Assembly: GCA_036936605.1 (NCBI GenBank)
Contig: JAUPFV010000005.1
Coordinates: 156,117,195-156,181,194, forward strand
DNA length: 64,000 bases
Direction of reading: 5' to 3'
Origin: Limnanthes douglasii subsp. nivea
Lineage: Eukaryota; Streptophyta; Magnoliopsida; Brassicales; Limnanthaceae
Part shown: positions 33,673 to 44,511 of the stretch, in pieces
Layout of the letters: every line of letters starts with the position of its first letter
Position numbering within the stretch: position 1 is the first letter of the stretch
Translations under genes and position numbers: made by a program
The notes under the pieces: model-generated
The model's input: only the letters and a program-made list of their open reading frames with translations
Database searches by the model: none
Told to the model about the DNA's origin: nothing

Positions 33673-34077
33673 ATGATAAGGATGATAAGTTGGAATATCC
33701 GTGGAATTAACAACAAACCTACTTTGATGAGGCTTATCTCTATGGTCAAGACTGAAAAGGTTAAGATTATTGTTATTCAAGAGCCTATGGCTAAGGAGGA
33801 CAAGATTAATAGGATTTCTGTTGTTCTGGGTTTGAATAATCATGTAGCTAACTGTTCTAATAAAGTCTGGGTCTTTTGGATTGATGATATTAAAATTGAG
33901 GTTAAAAGAGATCATGAGCAGTATATTTATATGGATGTTCTCTATCCTGAGATGAATATATGCTTTACTCTTACCTCCGTTTATGCCAAGAATCAAGGAT
34001 CCCTTTTAACTGATCTCTGGAACCAATTGAAGACTATTACTAGTGATGATATTCCTTGGATCACTGCTGGTGACTTC
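33673..34077 (+). pseudogene. LINE-C ORF2, endonuclease part 1
   Basis: Starts at ATG 33673 with MIRMISWNIRGINNKPTLMR. The catalytic Glu is in IIVIQEPMAK. It runs open to DIPWITAGD, where E3 interrupts the GDFN motif; the reading resumes at 44194. Confidence 0.9.
34073..34077 (+). repeat. Target-site duplication ACTTC, left of E3
   Basis: ACTTC recurs at 44189-44193 after the right LTR. It lies in codons Asp-Phe of the LINE-C GDFN motif. Confidence 0.95.
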
Positions 34078-34449
34078 TGGCTTGGTTTATTTTAGGCTGG
34101 AGTAGATTGGTAAAGTGTTTAAAAAGTATTTTCATAATTTTGGGGTGTTTTGTGTTTAATGTGAGGAGTAGAGAGATAATTAATATGTCTACTAGTATTA
34201 AATTCTGATCACACTCATTAATGGGAGTGGTTGTGGTATTTATACCTTAATTATTGACCCATGGGCTTACCGGGTCAGGTCAAGAAACCGGGTCGAATTC
34301 AATGACCCATTAGTCTTAAGTTGATTAGCAAATAGCTTAGTCAAAAGTTAATACATTTGTCTTGTTCGGACTTTAGTGGTGTAATATGTTCTGAATCACC
34401 CCTGTTCGGATTAATGGATTTATAGTGACTATAAGATCTGAACTCATCA
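34078..34449 (-). repeat. E3 3' LTR (left end)
   Basis: 372 bp; on the minus strand it starts TGATGAGTTC and ends AAGCCA. TATAAATA box at 34237-34244 (complement). The partner is 43815-44188. Confidence 0.93.
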
Positions 34450-34453
34450 GTAG

Positions 34454-34462
34454 CCCATTTTT
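34454..34462 (-). other. E3 polypurine tract
   Basis: AAAAATGGG followed by CTAC and the LTR on the minus strand, the same layout as E1 with one transversion. Confidence 0.8.
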
Positions 34463-34806
34463 AAGTCTTGTAATGGTTTTTTGCCAGAGCTAAAAAATTC
34501 ACCAAGCTGGCATCAATTTGTTCTAATCTGCTTGTGTCATTTGAACTGAAAGGATTTTTCTAAAAATGACCTTGTTCGAATTTTATCAGAACTGATTTTC
34601 TTTCCCAGAATTCTAAGAGTTTTTTCTTGAATCGTGGGACATGTAGTAATATATGGTTTGACGTTCTAGCTGTTTTTCCTCCTAGATCGCCGCACCCACT
34701 AGGTCTAGCAAGTTACCTAGGTTTCAATTTTTCACACGTTATGCAGCCTTTAATCATGGCGAAAATTATGTTCACCTTCTCCTTTGTAACTGTCGTTTTT
34801 CACTGT

Positions 34807-34816
34807 TATATAGATA
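34807..34816 (+). promoter_or_regulatory. TATA box of the E3 antisense gene
   Basis: TATATAGATA, 97 bases before the conserved ATG at 34904; the same spacing class as in E1 (104 bases). Confidence 0.55.
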
Positions 34817-34903
34817 TCTTTTTACTATTTCATTGTCTTCCACACTCAAGTCTTGCTTAGAGAGAAAATCTTAGTTCATCTTCAAACTGTTCTTGAGATA
34901 TAC

Positions 34904-37721
34904 ATGTTCACAGCCAGAAACGCTTTAGTTAAAGGAGGTTGGTTGAATTTATCTGAATTAGAGAGCAAGGGAAGTAGAGAGGGAAAGTTGTATCACCGCC
35001 AGTCTTCCTGTTTCTTCAAGTGAGAAGGGTAATCAGCCAAACCAGAACACCGATCAGGGGTCATCTTCTTCAAGAAACCCTAGAACTAGAAAATTTACAT
35101 TCATACCAAAACTTGCACCCCTCCCTTCTATCTCTTCAGTGCAAGAATATCAACACCCTGTTTCCAAAGAAAAGGTTGTCTCAAGCGTTAGAAAACCCTC
35201 ACCGTTTATAGTGATGGGCTCAGATACAGAAAAATCACCAGAGTAGATAACTCATTGTCGGACGACTCGCCAAGCAAAAACCTAGTTAACACCACCATCT
35301 TCAAAACCCTACGGATCGGAGGTAACTAAAATTGTTCCACATGCCAAGTCTTCCGGATATTAGGCCCTCAGAGGCAACAACTGCACAACTATTTGTTCAA
35401 CTTTCGATGAAGGAATCAGAGCAACCTTCTTCAAAAATAGCCGAAAATCCTTCCACGGTGATGGATGAAAATATGGAGGATATCATCGAAGAAGACCCTT
35501 TTGAGACTAAGGCGTCAGGTCAGACAATGGATGCTGCCTCAGAGAGGAGAGGTAAAACTAAAGTTGGCTTGACTCATCCGAATGCGCTTCTGGAGTGTCT
35601 AGAGGGTAAGGTAGGCCTTTGTTTCAAGCATGTTAGTGTCAAGTTTTTGCTAGCCTTGCAAAATATTAATTATGTCTATACCCATACTACTGAGTTAGGT
35701 CAAATCCGGACCAAATGGGGGATTTCAGAGTCTGTAAAAGTGAGGATATTTATCACTCGGGAGACCCCCATGGATTGTAAGTTGAACGAAGTGGTAGTAT
35801 ATACCGTAATGTTGAACTGGGGATTTCGATTCCCTTTAGACCTAGAGATTGTCAGATACTTTCATCTGGTCAAACTATGCCCCAGACATCTAAGCCCTAA
35901 CGCCTGGTATACACTCTTAACTTGTATCATGGCGTCTAGGCTATCAAAGATCCCACTACCAATGGAGCAGTTTGTTGTTGTAGCAAGTTTGTGCAAGAAC
36001 CACCAAATCCCCTTCTACTACTACAATATGGGGAATGACTTCAAAGTTGTGGATGACATGATGGAGTCCGAAAAACCTTGGAGGACACAGTTCCTTTTTG
36101 TCAGTGGGACTTGGGAGAATGGCAAGGCCAACAGAAAACCCAGCTTGCTGACCAGCAGATGGAAAAGCACTGGTAATTCTTCTTTCTTTTCCTTTTTATT
36201 TCTTAAGTTGCAACTTTTCTTATTTTTACTAATTTATTATCTATCCCCAATTCTGCTGAAGGAGTTCGCAAGACACTTAGAATAAAGGCAGAAGACTTAT
36301 GCAAAGCTTAATGAATGGGCTTTGGAGAATTGGGGGAACGTCTTCAATAATTGCTTCAAGTCGGGAAATTTTGTGAGGTCTCACATGTGGAACACCACGG
36401 GCAGAAGAGACCTCTTACGTGAAGAGCTAACCACCCCTCCTCCTGCTGACATAATATTGAATAGGATGGAAGCCAAGGATGCCAAGCTGTATTTGCCTTC
36501 TAGGGCCAAAGCCCCAAGGAAAATGAAGAACAAGAAGAGGAAAACCACAACAGACTTGGCTCAAACAACTACGAAGGAGACTGGTTCGGGGAACGAGGGT
36601 GGTATTGATGCGGCCTTGCTAAATGTAGTAGAGGATGAGACTGTAAGGGAAGCCGGAGGGTCAAAGAACCCACCAAGGCCTCCCAAAAAAGATAAAAAGC
36701 GCAAGGCTAGTAGTGACGAGAAAGTTGCTAAAAAAAGGTTATTCTGGGGAAAGAGATAATCCTTCGCCCAACGAAAATCCCAACCCCAGTTCCTGCTGAT
36801 CCTACTCTGTAAGAGAAAATCCTAACAGACCTTCAGTCCGGACAAGTTGATGGTGGAGGAAATGATGAAGTGGACCTTTATTCCCATCAAGACATCGGTT
36901 TGTATTTTAATGACTTTGATAAAGATGATTTTGCAGGTCTTTACCGTCCCTCTAGTTCTTCCAGCATGGTGACTTATAACGGGAAGTATTTCGCCATCTC
37001 CGGAGAACAATATACTTTAAGTCATGCTCTCCTTGGTTATATCCGGCTAGTACTTGATCAGGAGAGGCAGATAAAAATTCAAACCAATGTTATCAACTCT
37101 TTCTCCACTAACAACCAAACCCTGTCAGATAGTCTTCTAAGTGCTCAACAAAGCATAAAGGTGCTGAAGAAGGAAAATAAGGATTTAGCAACCAAGCTAA
37201 CCGCATCGAAAGCAGCCAACACTGAGCTCCAAACCAAGTACTCAGGCCTGGAGACTTCTTCCTCAAAAAATCTCACAGCTTTGAAGAAGCAATTGAAAAC
37301 CAAAGATGGTGCTATCCAAACCTTAACCAACGAGAAGACTAAGTTGGAGGGCACTATTTCGGAGATGATCAAGGAGAAGAAGACCCTGGAACGTCAGCAA
37401 GAACAAGTAATCAAAATAGGTATTGAAGAATATGCCAATTGAGTAGTAGACTCCTTAGAAAAGAGAGACGATGAGATTAAATCCAACATGATGTTGTTGT
37501 TCCATGTGACCTTCCCTAAAAGAACCTTTGGTCCTTTATGAAAGTATATGGAGTACGATGACATCCGATTTCATACCTTGGCAGATGGTGACAAGCACAA
37601 CTATGCTAGTAGAGTTGATTCCACTGATGATGAGGAAGGAACAGGTGAGAGTTCAAGTTCTGAACTCAAAAGTCCTAAAAAATATGGTGGTGAAGAAAAA
37701 TCTGAAGGGAACAAGCCCTAA
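34904..37721 (+). pseudogene. E3 antisense gene, best preserved copy
   Basis: Start at ATG 34904 (MFTARNALVKGGWLNLSELE). After a broken N-terminal part, 35332-36172 is open: the acidic MDENMEDIIEEDPFE, then LLECLEGKVGLCFKHVSVKF, IRTKWGISESVKVRIF, NWGFRFPLDLEIVRYFHLVK, LCPRHLSPNAWYTLL and ending at the intron (36173 to about 36255). The second exon reads ENWGNVFNNCFKSGNFVRSH and MWNTTGRRDLLREELTTPPP, then a Lys/Pro-rich patch (RPPKKDKKRKAS). A long coiled coil (about 37030-37440) follows, then MVLLFHVTFPKRTFG and an acidic end. Reads as a nuclear or structural protein by composition, but its role is unknown. At least five stops. Confidence 0.85.
36173..36255 (+). other. Intron of the E3 antisense gene (acceptor degraded)
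   Basis: Donor GTAATT after TGG AAA AGC ACT G, phase 1, at the same codon as the other copies. The acceptor expected near 36255 reads TTC rather than CAG, so this copy may splice to a later AG (36261) or not at all. Confidence 0.65.
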
Positions 37722-37761
37722 GGTTTTATCATGTATTTTTTGTTTTTTGAACAATTAAAGT

Positions 37762-37777
37762 CCTTGGATGGCCAAGG
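37762..37777 (+). terminator. Hairpin downstream of the E3 antisense gene
   Basis: CCTTGG, loop ATGG, CCAAGG: a perfect 6-bp stem 40 bases after the stop. E1 has the same stem with loop AAGG (antisense strand) at 12688-12703. Possible 3' end signal; inference. Confidence 0.45.
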
Positions 37778-38089
37778 CATGTTTTGTACTATTGTTCAGT
37801 TCAAGTCCAAACAGATTAATTTATCCAATTTCCCTTTTGTTCAATATTTTGGTTTAAATATTTCATGGCTAATGTTTAAGTAGCCCCTAGAATTTCAGAA
37901 GTATTGACTTGAGAATGTTTAATATCTCCAATCACGTATATTTAATAATTATAATCAATCACTAAGTTTATCCGGTCTACTCAAGATCACTAGAGATTCG
38001 AGGTGTTGAATACGCGATTCATACTTAAATTGAACTGAAGTAAAATCATATTAAACTTTTGAAGAAAACATCATGTATTATTGAAAAAA
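37778..38089. other. E3 spacer, no gene seen
   Basis: AT-rich DNA between the antisense gene and the conserved block. No repeat array was noticed here, unlike E2 and E4. Confidence 0.5.
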
Positions 38090-38156
38090 TCGGACACCTC
38101 ATTAAAACCTCTCCGCGCCACCAGGGTAAGAAATAGTATGCCCCCTAATATTTACA
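38090..38156 (-). promoter_or_regulatory. Conserved 67-bp non-coding block downstream of pol (E3)
   Basis: On the minus strand it aligns without gaps to the E1 block with 5 differences in 67. It starts about 30 bases past the end of integrase. Confidence 0.85.
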
Positions 38157-38186
38157 TTGGTATTTAACAAGTAAATATTTACATAA

Positions 38187-39345
38187 ACGAAGTATTCTAA
38201 ATATAACCTGAGATGCTGAACATTCCATGAGTTCTTTAAAGCTCTTCCTTCTTTATCTTGAAGCTTGTATGTCCCAGGTTTGACCTTTTCACAGACCTCA
38301 TAAGGGCCTTCCCAGTTTGGAGCCAGTTTACCGAACTGCCTCTCCTTGGTATGTATGAATACTTTTCATAATACTTTATCCTCTGTTTGAAAATCTTTTT
38401 TTACTTTGGAAGAAAATGTGTTCCTCATCAAGCCTTGGTAGTGTGTTGTTCTCAAGTGTGCTTTTACCCTTCTTTCCTCTACTAAGTCCAACTGATTTCT
38501 AACTGATATCTCATTAGCATGTTTGGAATAGTTATGGACCCGGTATGATGGCAAAGTAGCCTCTATGGGAGTAATTGCATACATCCCATATACCAAGGCA
38601 AAAAGAGATTCTTGTGTAGCAGCCCGAGGAGTAGCTCGGTAAGCCCACAATACTTCTTGTAAATAGCTTGGCTATTTCCCCGCAGCCCCCTCTAAATTCT
38701 TCTTTAATCCAGACAAAATGGTTATGTTTGCAACTTCAACTTGGCCAATTCCTTGGGGATCGAAAGGAGAGGAAAAACAATGATGAATGCCTCTAGAGGC
38801 ACATAAATCCTCCATGTCTTTGTTATCAAACCGTGGCCCATTGTCTGTAGTAATATTTTGGGGAACTCCAAATCTACAGCATATATTGGATAAGATAAAA
38901 TTAATAACAGCTTTCTAAGTAGTCCCTACCAAAGGAGTTGCCTCTATCCACTTGGAGAAATAATCAATGGCGACTTTGATAGTACTGCACCCCCGAATGC
39001 CATGGGAAGATAACCAACTAAATCCATCCCCCATCTAGCAAAAGGTATTGGGTCAGAAATAGACTCCATAGGTACTGTTGGCACATGAATTTCATTCCCA
39101 TACCTTTGAAATGGATCACATTTCTTCACAATTTCTTTAGCATCTGCCATTATGTTTGGCCAATAATATCCAGCTAACAAGACTCTCCGGGTCAGTGCCC
39201 TGTACCCACAATGTGTTGAGCCTTCCCCATCGTGTAATTCGGATAAAATAACTTGAGATTCTTCAGACCCTAAACATCGTAAGAGAGGCATGCTGAAAGA
39301 TTTCTTGTAAAGAACTTCTCGTATTATCAAAAAACCACGAGCCTT
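38187..39345 (-). pseudogene. E3 integrase (broken)
   Basis: N-terminal part open at 38944-39330: LSELHDGEGSTHCGYRAL and VKKCDPFQRYGNE (second zinc Cys is Phe). The first Asp is in WGMDLVGYLPM, the second in ITTDNGPRFDN (about 38830-38860) and the Glu in GQVEVAN. C-terminal core open at 38366-38650 (LWAYRATPRAATQESLFALV). A frameshift lies near 38985 and a stop near 38680. Confidence 0.9.
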
Positions 39346-39399
39346 GTATTTAATCTTTTTTATACAGCTTTATCCGAAGGAAATGTCCCATCGGAAAGG

Positions 39400-40390
39400 T
39401 ATTAAAAAAGTGTGTATCTCCAATCCGTAGACTTAGCCATAAGTATACTCATATTTTCTTCATCTTCTTCATTTTGATATGTCTGTATGGGTGGAAATTC
39501 TTGTACAATAATCCTAGGGTAGGATTCAGAATATGCTATAGTGGCTAGAGAGTCTACCAATGTATTCTCCGATCTGGGAATATGCTCATAGCAAATACTT
39601 TTGAAGTTTGCTGCCACTTCTTTTAGAATGAGAAATAATTTACCAACTGTTCCTTCTTGGCCTCAGACTGTCCTTGTGCATGATAGATGAGAAATTGAGA
39701 GTCACTCATTAACAGGACTTTCTTAGCTCCACAAAGGAGAGCTAACTTAAGATCAGCTATAACTGCCTCGTATTCGGACTCATTGTTAGAGGCCTTGAAT
39801 CCAAATCATATAACTTGATACATTTTATCACCATATGGAGAAATTAAACAAATTCCAGCTCAAGAACCCATAGTAGTTGATCCTCCATCAATTCGGACCA
39901 CCCATTATTTCTTGAAATTGTCTTCTGAGGATTGTCCAGAAGATCTATCAGTATGAAATTCTACCAAGAAGTGAGCTTCTGATTGAGCTTTAATTTTAGT
40001 CCGAGGGGAAAAATCAATGTCGTAATCACCCAATTCCAGTGACCACTTGGTCATCCTGCTTGATACATCTGCCTTTTGAAGAACATTTTCTAGTGGGAAG
40101 GACGCTCGGACAATAATAGAATGAGCTTGAAAATACGGCCTCATTTTTCTCGCTGCAATTACCAAAGCTACATCCAATTTTTCTGATTTCAAATATATTC
40201 TTTCAGCATCCAGTAAACTCTTATTGATGTAGTACACCAGACGAGGGTAATTGTCCATTTCCCTTACTATGACAACACTTATAGCATATTCTGATACAGC
40301 CAGATATACGTAAAGCTTTTCTCCTTGAACATGTTTGAAAAGAGTCTTAGGTGAGGACAAATGTTTCTTTATTTCAACAAAATCTAGTCA
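39400..40390 (-). pseudogene. E3 dual RNase H (broken)
   Basis: The first RNase H is open at 39905-40360 (KLYVYLAVSEYAISVVIVRE, YYINKSLLDAERIYLK, KWSLELGDYDIDFSPRTK). The second follows in pieces: DGGSTTMGS, SNNESEYEAVIADLKLA, MSDSQFLIYHAQGQSEAKKE and HIPRSENTLVDSLATIAYSE. The catalytic Asp of SDSQ is kept; the last Asp motif reads VDSL. Confidence 0.88.
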
Positions 40391-40392
40391 CA

Positions 40393-41472
40393 TTATGGGA
40401 AACAATTGAATTCTTTAGCATTTTTTAATATTTGGACGAAATGAGCACACTTGTCCGAAGACCTTGAAATAAATCTATTCAAAGTAACCAATCTTCTGGT
40501 GAGCCTTTGAGCCTCTTTCACATTTTGAGGGGGATCCATTTTCAATAAGGCATGGATCTGATCCGGGTCAGGCTGGATACCTTTCTCACTTATAATATAA
40601 CCCAAAACGTTTCCAGATCGGACCCCAAACACATAATTCTCTATATTTAACTCATATTCATAGTTTCTAAGTTAGAAAAAGTTTCTTGAAGATCAGTTAT
40701 GTGTAAATCCTCCTTCAAGCTTTTAACCATTATGTCATATATGTACACTTCCATATTTCTACCGATCTGATTACCAAATATTATGTTCACCAACCTCTAA
40801 TAAGTAGCCCCAGTATTTTTCAATCTGAAAGGCATTATTTTGTAGTAGTGGAGACCTCTATGTGTAATAAAAGTAGTGTGATTAATCCTTCGAATCTACT
40901 TGTATCGAATTATACCCTGAAAAGACATCCATGAAGGATAACAACTTATTTCCAGATGTAGAGTCTACTAACTAATCTATCTGCGGGATAAGATAAAGAT
41001 ACTTTAGGCAATCCCTGTTGAGGTCAGTGAAATCAATGCACATACGCCATTTTCCATTCTTTATCTTGACAAACACCGGGTTGGCAGTCCATATAGGATA
41101 TTGGGATTATTTAATGTGCCCCATCTTGGTCAGCCGATCAACCTCTTGAACTATCACATCTGTTTTTTCCTTAGAGAAAGCTCTTCTTTTTTGTACAACA
41201 GGTGCAACATCACTCCGGATAGACAACTTATGTGAAATAATATCTGTTGGTACCCCGGTTACATCATTATTGCACCATGCAAACACATGTTGATTGTTTA
41301 GCAAAAAAGACAACAATTTCTTCTTTAACTCTCGTGCCATCTTGGAACAAATCTTGACATTCTTACCCTCTACAAGGGAATGAGTTTCAACTTTTTTAAT
41401 GGGTATTATGACACTGGGTTCCTCTTTAGGGTCATCAATCTCACTTCCCTCGGCAGAAAGCTCCAGTAACTT
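40393..41472 (-). pseudogene. E3 reverse transcriptase (broken)
   Basis: Open pieces: 41340-41107 (FAWCNNDVTGVPTDIISHKL, QKRRAFSKEKTDVIVQEVDR) and 40632-40393 (thumb, LGYIISEKGIQPDPDQ). Between them the NGKWRMCIDFTDLNRDC-like region, a degraded motif A and the active-site area around 40750 (MEVYIYDIMV, where Tyr stands for the first Asp of YIDD) can be read across frameshifts. Confidence 0.88.
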
Positions 41473-41880
41473 CTAATCTTTATTAATTCAAACTGCCCCC
41501 AATGTCTTAGGAGCAAGATGTGTTGCATAGCACTCCCTGACTATCTTCTGACTACTTCGGACAATACCTACTTGTCCCTGAACCACATACTTTAAACACT
41601 GATGGACTATAGAGGCTACATCATGCATTCTAGAAAGCCAAGACCTCCCAAAAATTGTATTGCATGACGTGGGGCAATCTATCACAACAAATAGTACCCT
41701 CAATTACATCCGCAGAACTCCCTGTGAAGCCCACAATAGTTCTGTTCAAACGTTGAATAACAATCGGATTCCTCATTTGTTTGTAGGAGCTTAAGAATAG
41801 GATGTTTGCCGAACTGCCCGTATCAATCAAAATTCAGCGTATGTCATTCCCCCTAGAGAATCTCCTATAACCACTACATC
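41473..41880 (-). pseudogene. E3 aspartic protease (broken)
   Basis: LIDTGSSANILFLSSYKQMR keeps the catalytic DTG. TIVGFTGSSADVI, then a frameshift, then AIFGRSWLSRMHDVAS-like sequence with T for A. It ends at TAG (minus strand, 41475-41473) after NKD, the same site where E1 and E2 have TAG. Confidence 0.88.
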
Positions 41881-43743
41881 ATCGTAAGGCCCAACAATAT
41901 CCCTCAAATCATATTTATCAAAGACTATTAATGGGAATGGGGAGTGGCAATGCTAAAAAGATAATCCCCTTCTAATTGTGTATTCAAATTATGGACATAC
42001 CTCTTCCTTGATGAAGATGTGGGTACAGTTACAGTATCCCGTCCAAAGATAGTCAATGATTCGAAGAAACTGATCATTCTGGATACTGTCTTAGTTTTTT
42101 CTGTTATCACCCTCACCTTTATTTCGAGTTGGATCTAGATCCAGGTACTTAGATTCCACATCGAATTTTTCAAGGATCACCATTGCACCTTCTTGAGCAA
42201 GCGTTCCAGGATTGTTCGAAGGACATGTCCGAGGAGTATTATCAGGTCTGTTTCCATTTCATCTTTTAACATACGCCCCCAATTTTCCCTTCTCATTAAG
42301 GTTTTGGACTTCTTGTTTCAATGCTATACAGTCTTGAGTATTATGACCTATATCATTATGATATTGGCAAAAACAAGTGTTTTGGTTTTCTCTAGGGGAC
42401 TGCAACACCGTCATCTTTCTAAAGTGTACTTCATCCTTAGTTTTATCATATATTGTAGCCATATTTTCTCTTAACTCTGCGAACCACTCATGATGGAGCC
42501 AAGGACCCATCTTACTCCTTGATTGTTGGCTCTGGGTCTGGTTATGGTTGGATTGAGTTTTCTTGGACCGGTTAGACCCTTGTCCGATCTTCTTTGCCTT
42601 GTAACTGGAATGGTTAGCGGCTGGAGGAGCTGTTGTGGTGGACCTCACCTGACGGCACACCCTTGTTTTCTTTGTTTCTTCCACATTAATCTGCTTTCCC
42701 ACTTGGTTTAACAAGCCACCCTAGATCATAGCTTTCTTCCTGGTCATGGAATCAGCTAAGTTCCCAGGATTCAACCCATGTCTAAGAGAAGAAATTGCCA
42801 CCTACTCAAAGAAATCTGCTAATCCGTGCTTTGTGTTCACAAATCAACTTATGTAATATTTCAAAGATCTGTTTGGTTCTTGTGCACAATGGATGATGGT
42901 ATCCCCATTACCCTTGAGTTCTTTACTCCCAACAAATTTCCTCCGGAAGGCAAACCAAAAGGTATCAAAGTTTCCAATACACCCCTAAGGCAAGTTATTA
43001 TACCATTTAAAAGCGCTCCCTGTAAAAGTTTGGGAGAAGGATCTGCACAAGAGCTTATTATCGTCATCAAAATTCATCATGAAGTTCTTGAATTTCTCCA
43101 GATGGTTTTCATGATCTCGACTTCCATCATATTTTTCCATCTTAGAGCTATCAAACCTTTTGGGAAGGTGTCCGGACAGTATTTTCGCAGACAAAGGTGA
43201 CTGACTCCAGTTTTTATTACGACTAAAAACTGTATCCTCATTAAGCGTTGAGAAAAATACCTGATTTGGACTGAAAAACAAAAGGATCTATCAGCAACTG
43301 ATCAGCATGCCTATGGGCCAATCATTTTCTCTGATGCCTTTTGAGCTTACCATGCATATCACTATTTCTTGAGTTATTTTTGGTTAATTTTATCTTTTGT
43401 ATAGATATCCCCTCTTCACTGCTTGAGGACAAAGATTCCTCAAGCTCTGCCTCATTCGAAGAGCTGCTAGAGGACTCAGATCGAGAACTTTCAACACGCT
43501 TAGACTGGTGCGTTTTTTTTAATTGAGGTGAGTCTTTAGGGATGGCTCATTCTCCCCAGAGTTGTCAGTATGGTGAAGGACTGACGCTCTAGATTTCTCC
43601 TTGATACCTTTCTCTGCTTATTTTATGGCCCTTAGTGCTTCTATTTCTGTCCTCAGCTGGTCTCGCTCCTTGATGGTATATTCCTTATTTTCCTTCACCG
43701 TTTCCACCTTAGGAGGTGGAGTATTTTGCCCATTCGGATCCAT
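41881..43743 (-). pseudogene. E3 gag (broken)
   Basis: Start at ATG 43743 (MDPNGQNTPPPKVETV). The acidic/Ser-rich N-terminus is in pieces. The gag domain at 43281-42860 has MEKYDGSRDHENHLEKFKNF and FTGSAFKWYNNLP. At 42714-42259 come the basic linker and the knuckle CQYHNDIGHNTQDC. The tail 42116-41928 runs straight into protease in one frame, showing that the frame change seen in E1 is a lesion. Confidence 0.9.
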
Positions 43744-43793
43744 CTAAACTGTTTTTCTCACTGGTTATGAATGTAAAATTCAGGCACTGTCGC

Positions 43794-43814
43794 CTCCCAC
43801 TGTGGTCGCCAATT
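43794..43814 (-). other. E3 primer-binding site
   Basis: Directly after the 5' LTR on the minus strand, identical to the E1 site over 21 bases. Confidence 0.8.
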
Positions 43815-44188
43815 TGGTTTGGTTTATTTTAGGCTGAAGGTAGATTGGTCAAGTGTTTAGAAAGTATTTTGATAATTTTGGGGTGTTTTGTGTTTAGTGT
43901 GAGGAGTAAAGAGATAATTAAGCTACACACTAGTATTAAATTCTGATCACATTCATTAATGAGAAGTGTTAGGATATTTATACCTTAATTACTGACCAAT
44001 GGGCTTACCGGGTCGGGTCAAGAAATCGGGTCGAATTCAATGACCCATTAGTCTTAAGTTGACTAGCAAATAGCTTAGTCAAAAGTTAATACATTTGTCC
44101 TGTTCGGATTTTTGATGGTGTGATATGGTCTGAATCACCCATGTTCGGATTAATGGATTTGCTGTGACTATAAGATCCAAACTCATCA
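43815..44188 (-). repeat. E3 5' LTR (right end)
   Basis: 374 bp partner of 34078-34449, with the TATAAATA box at 43975-43982 (complement). Followed by the target duplication ACTTC at 44189-44193. Confidence 0.93.
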
Positions 44189-44193
44189 ACTTC

Positions 44194-44511
44194 AATGCCA
44201 TTACTAGCTCTGATGACCAATTAAGGTGCTTTACTTTTGATGAAGTTAGTGCTTACAACTTTAACAAAGCTATTAGGCTCTGTAATTTGGAAGATGCTGG
44301 CTACGTGGGCTCTAGATACACCTGGAACAAAAATAACCGTTGGAAAAGATTAGACAGAGCTTTGGTTAATGATAAAATTATCTCCTCTTTCAACAGGATG
44401 CAGGTCTTTCACATGGTCAGAACTTGTTGTGACCATGCCCCTCTCTTAATCTCTTTATCTAACAATATATTATGCAAGCAAATTTTAATGAATGCAGTTT
44501 CAAATTCTTGA
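44194..44511 (+). pseudogene. LINE-C ORF2, endonuclease part 2
   Basis: Reading continues from 34077 after E3: AITSSDDQLRCFTFDEVSA, GYVGSRYTWNKNNRWKRLDR and the catalytic His region CCDHAPLLISLS. TGA at 44509-44511 breaks the frame before the linker. Confidence 0.9.

Larger units (their letters stand above)
34078..44188 (-). mobile_element. E3: Ty3/gypsy Tat-lineage retrotransposon in minus orientation
   Basis: A 10.1-kb element with two LTRs, a 5-bp target duplication, primer site at 43794-43814 and polypurine tract at 34454-34462. Gag-pol lies on the minus strand (43743 to about 38187) and the antisense gene on the plus strand (34904-37721). The LTRs differ by roughly 10% by eye, so it is older than E1 but younger than E2. 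Coding order matches E1. Many stops in gag and pol; the antisense gene is the best preserved of the four. Confidence 0.95.

Noticed and set aside
34904..37721. Antisense gene considered as an env-like gene
   Set aside because: It is on the opposite strand to pol, has an intron, and shows no signal peptide or transmembrane segment in its conserved parts.
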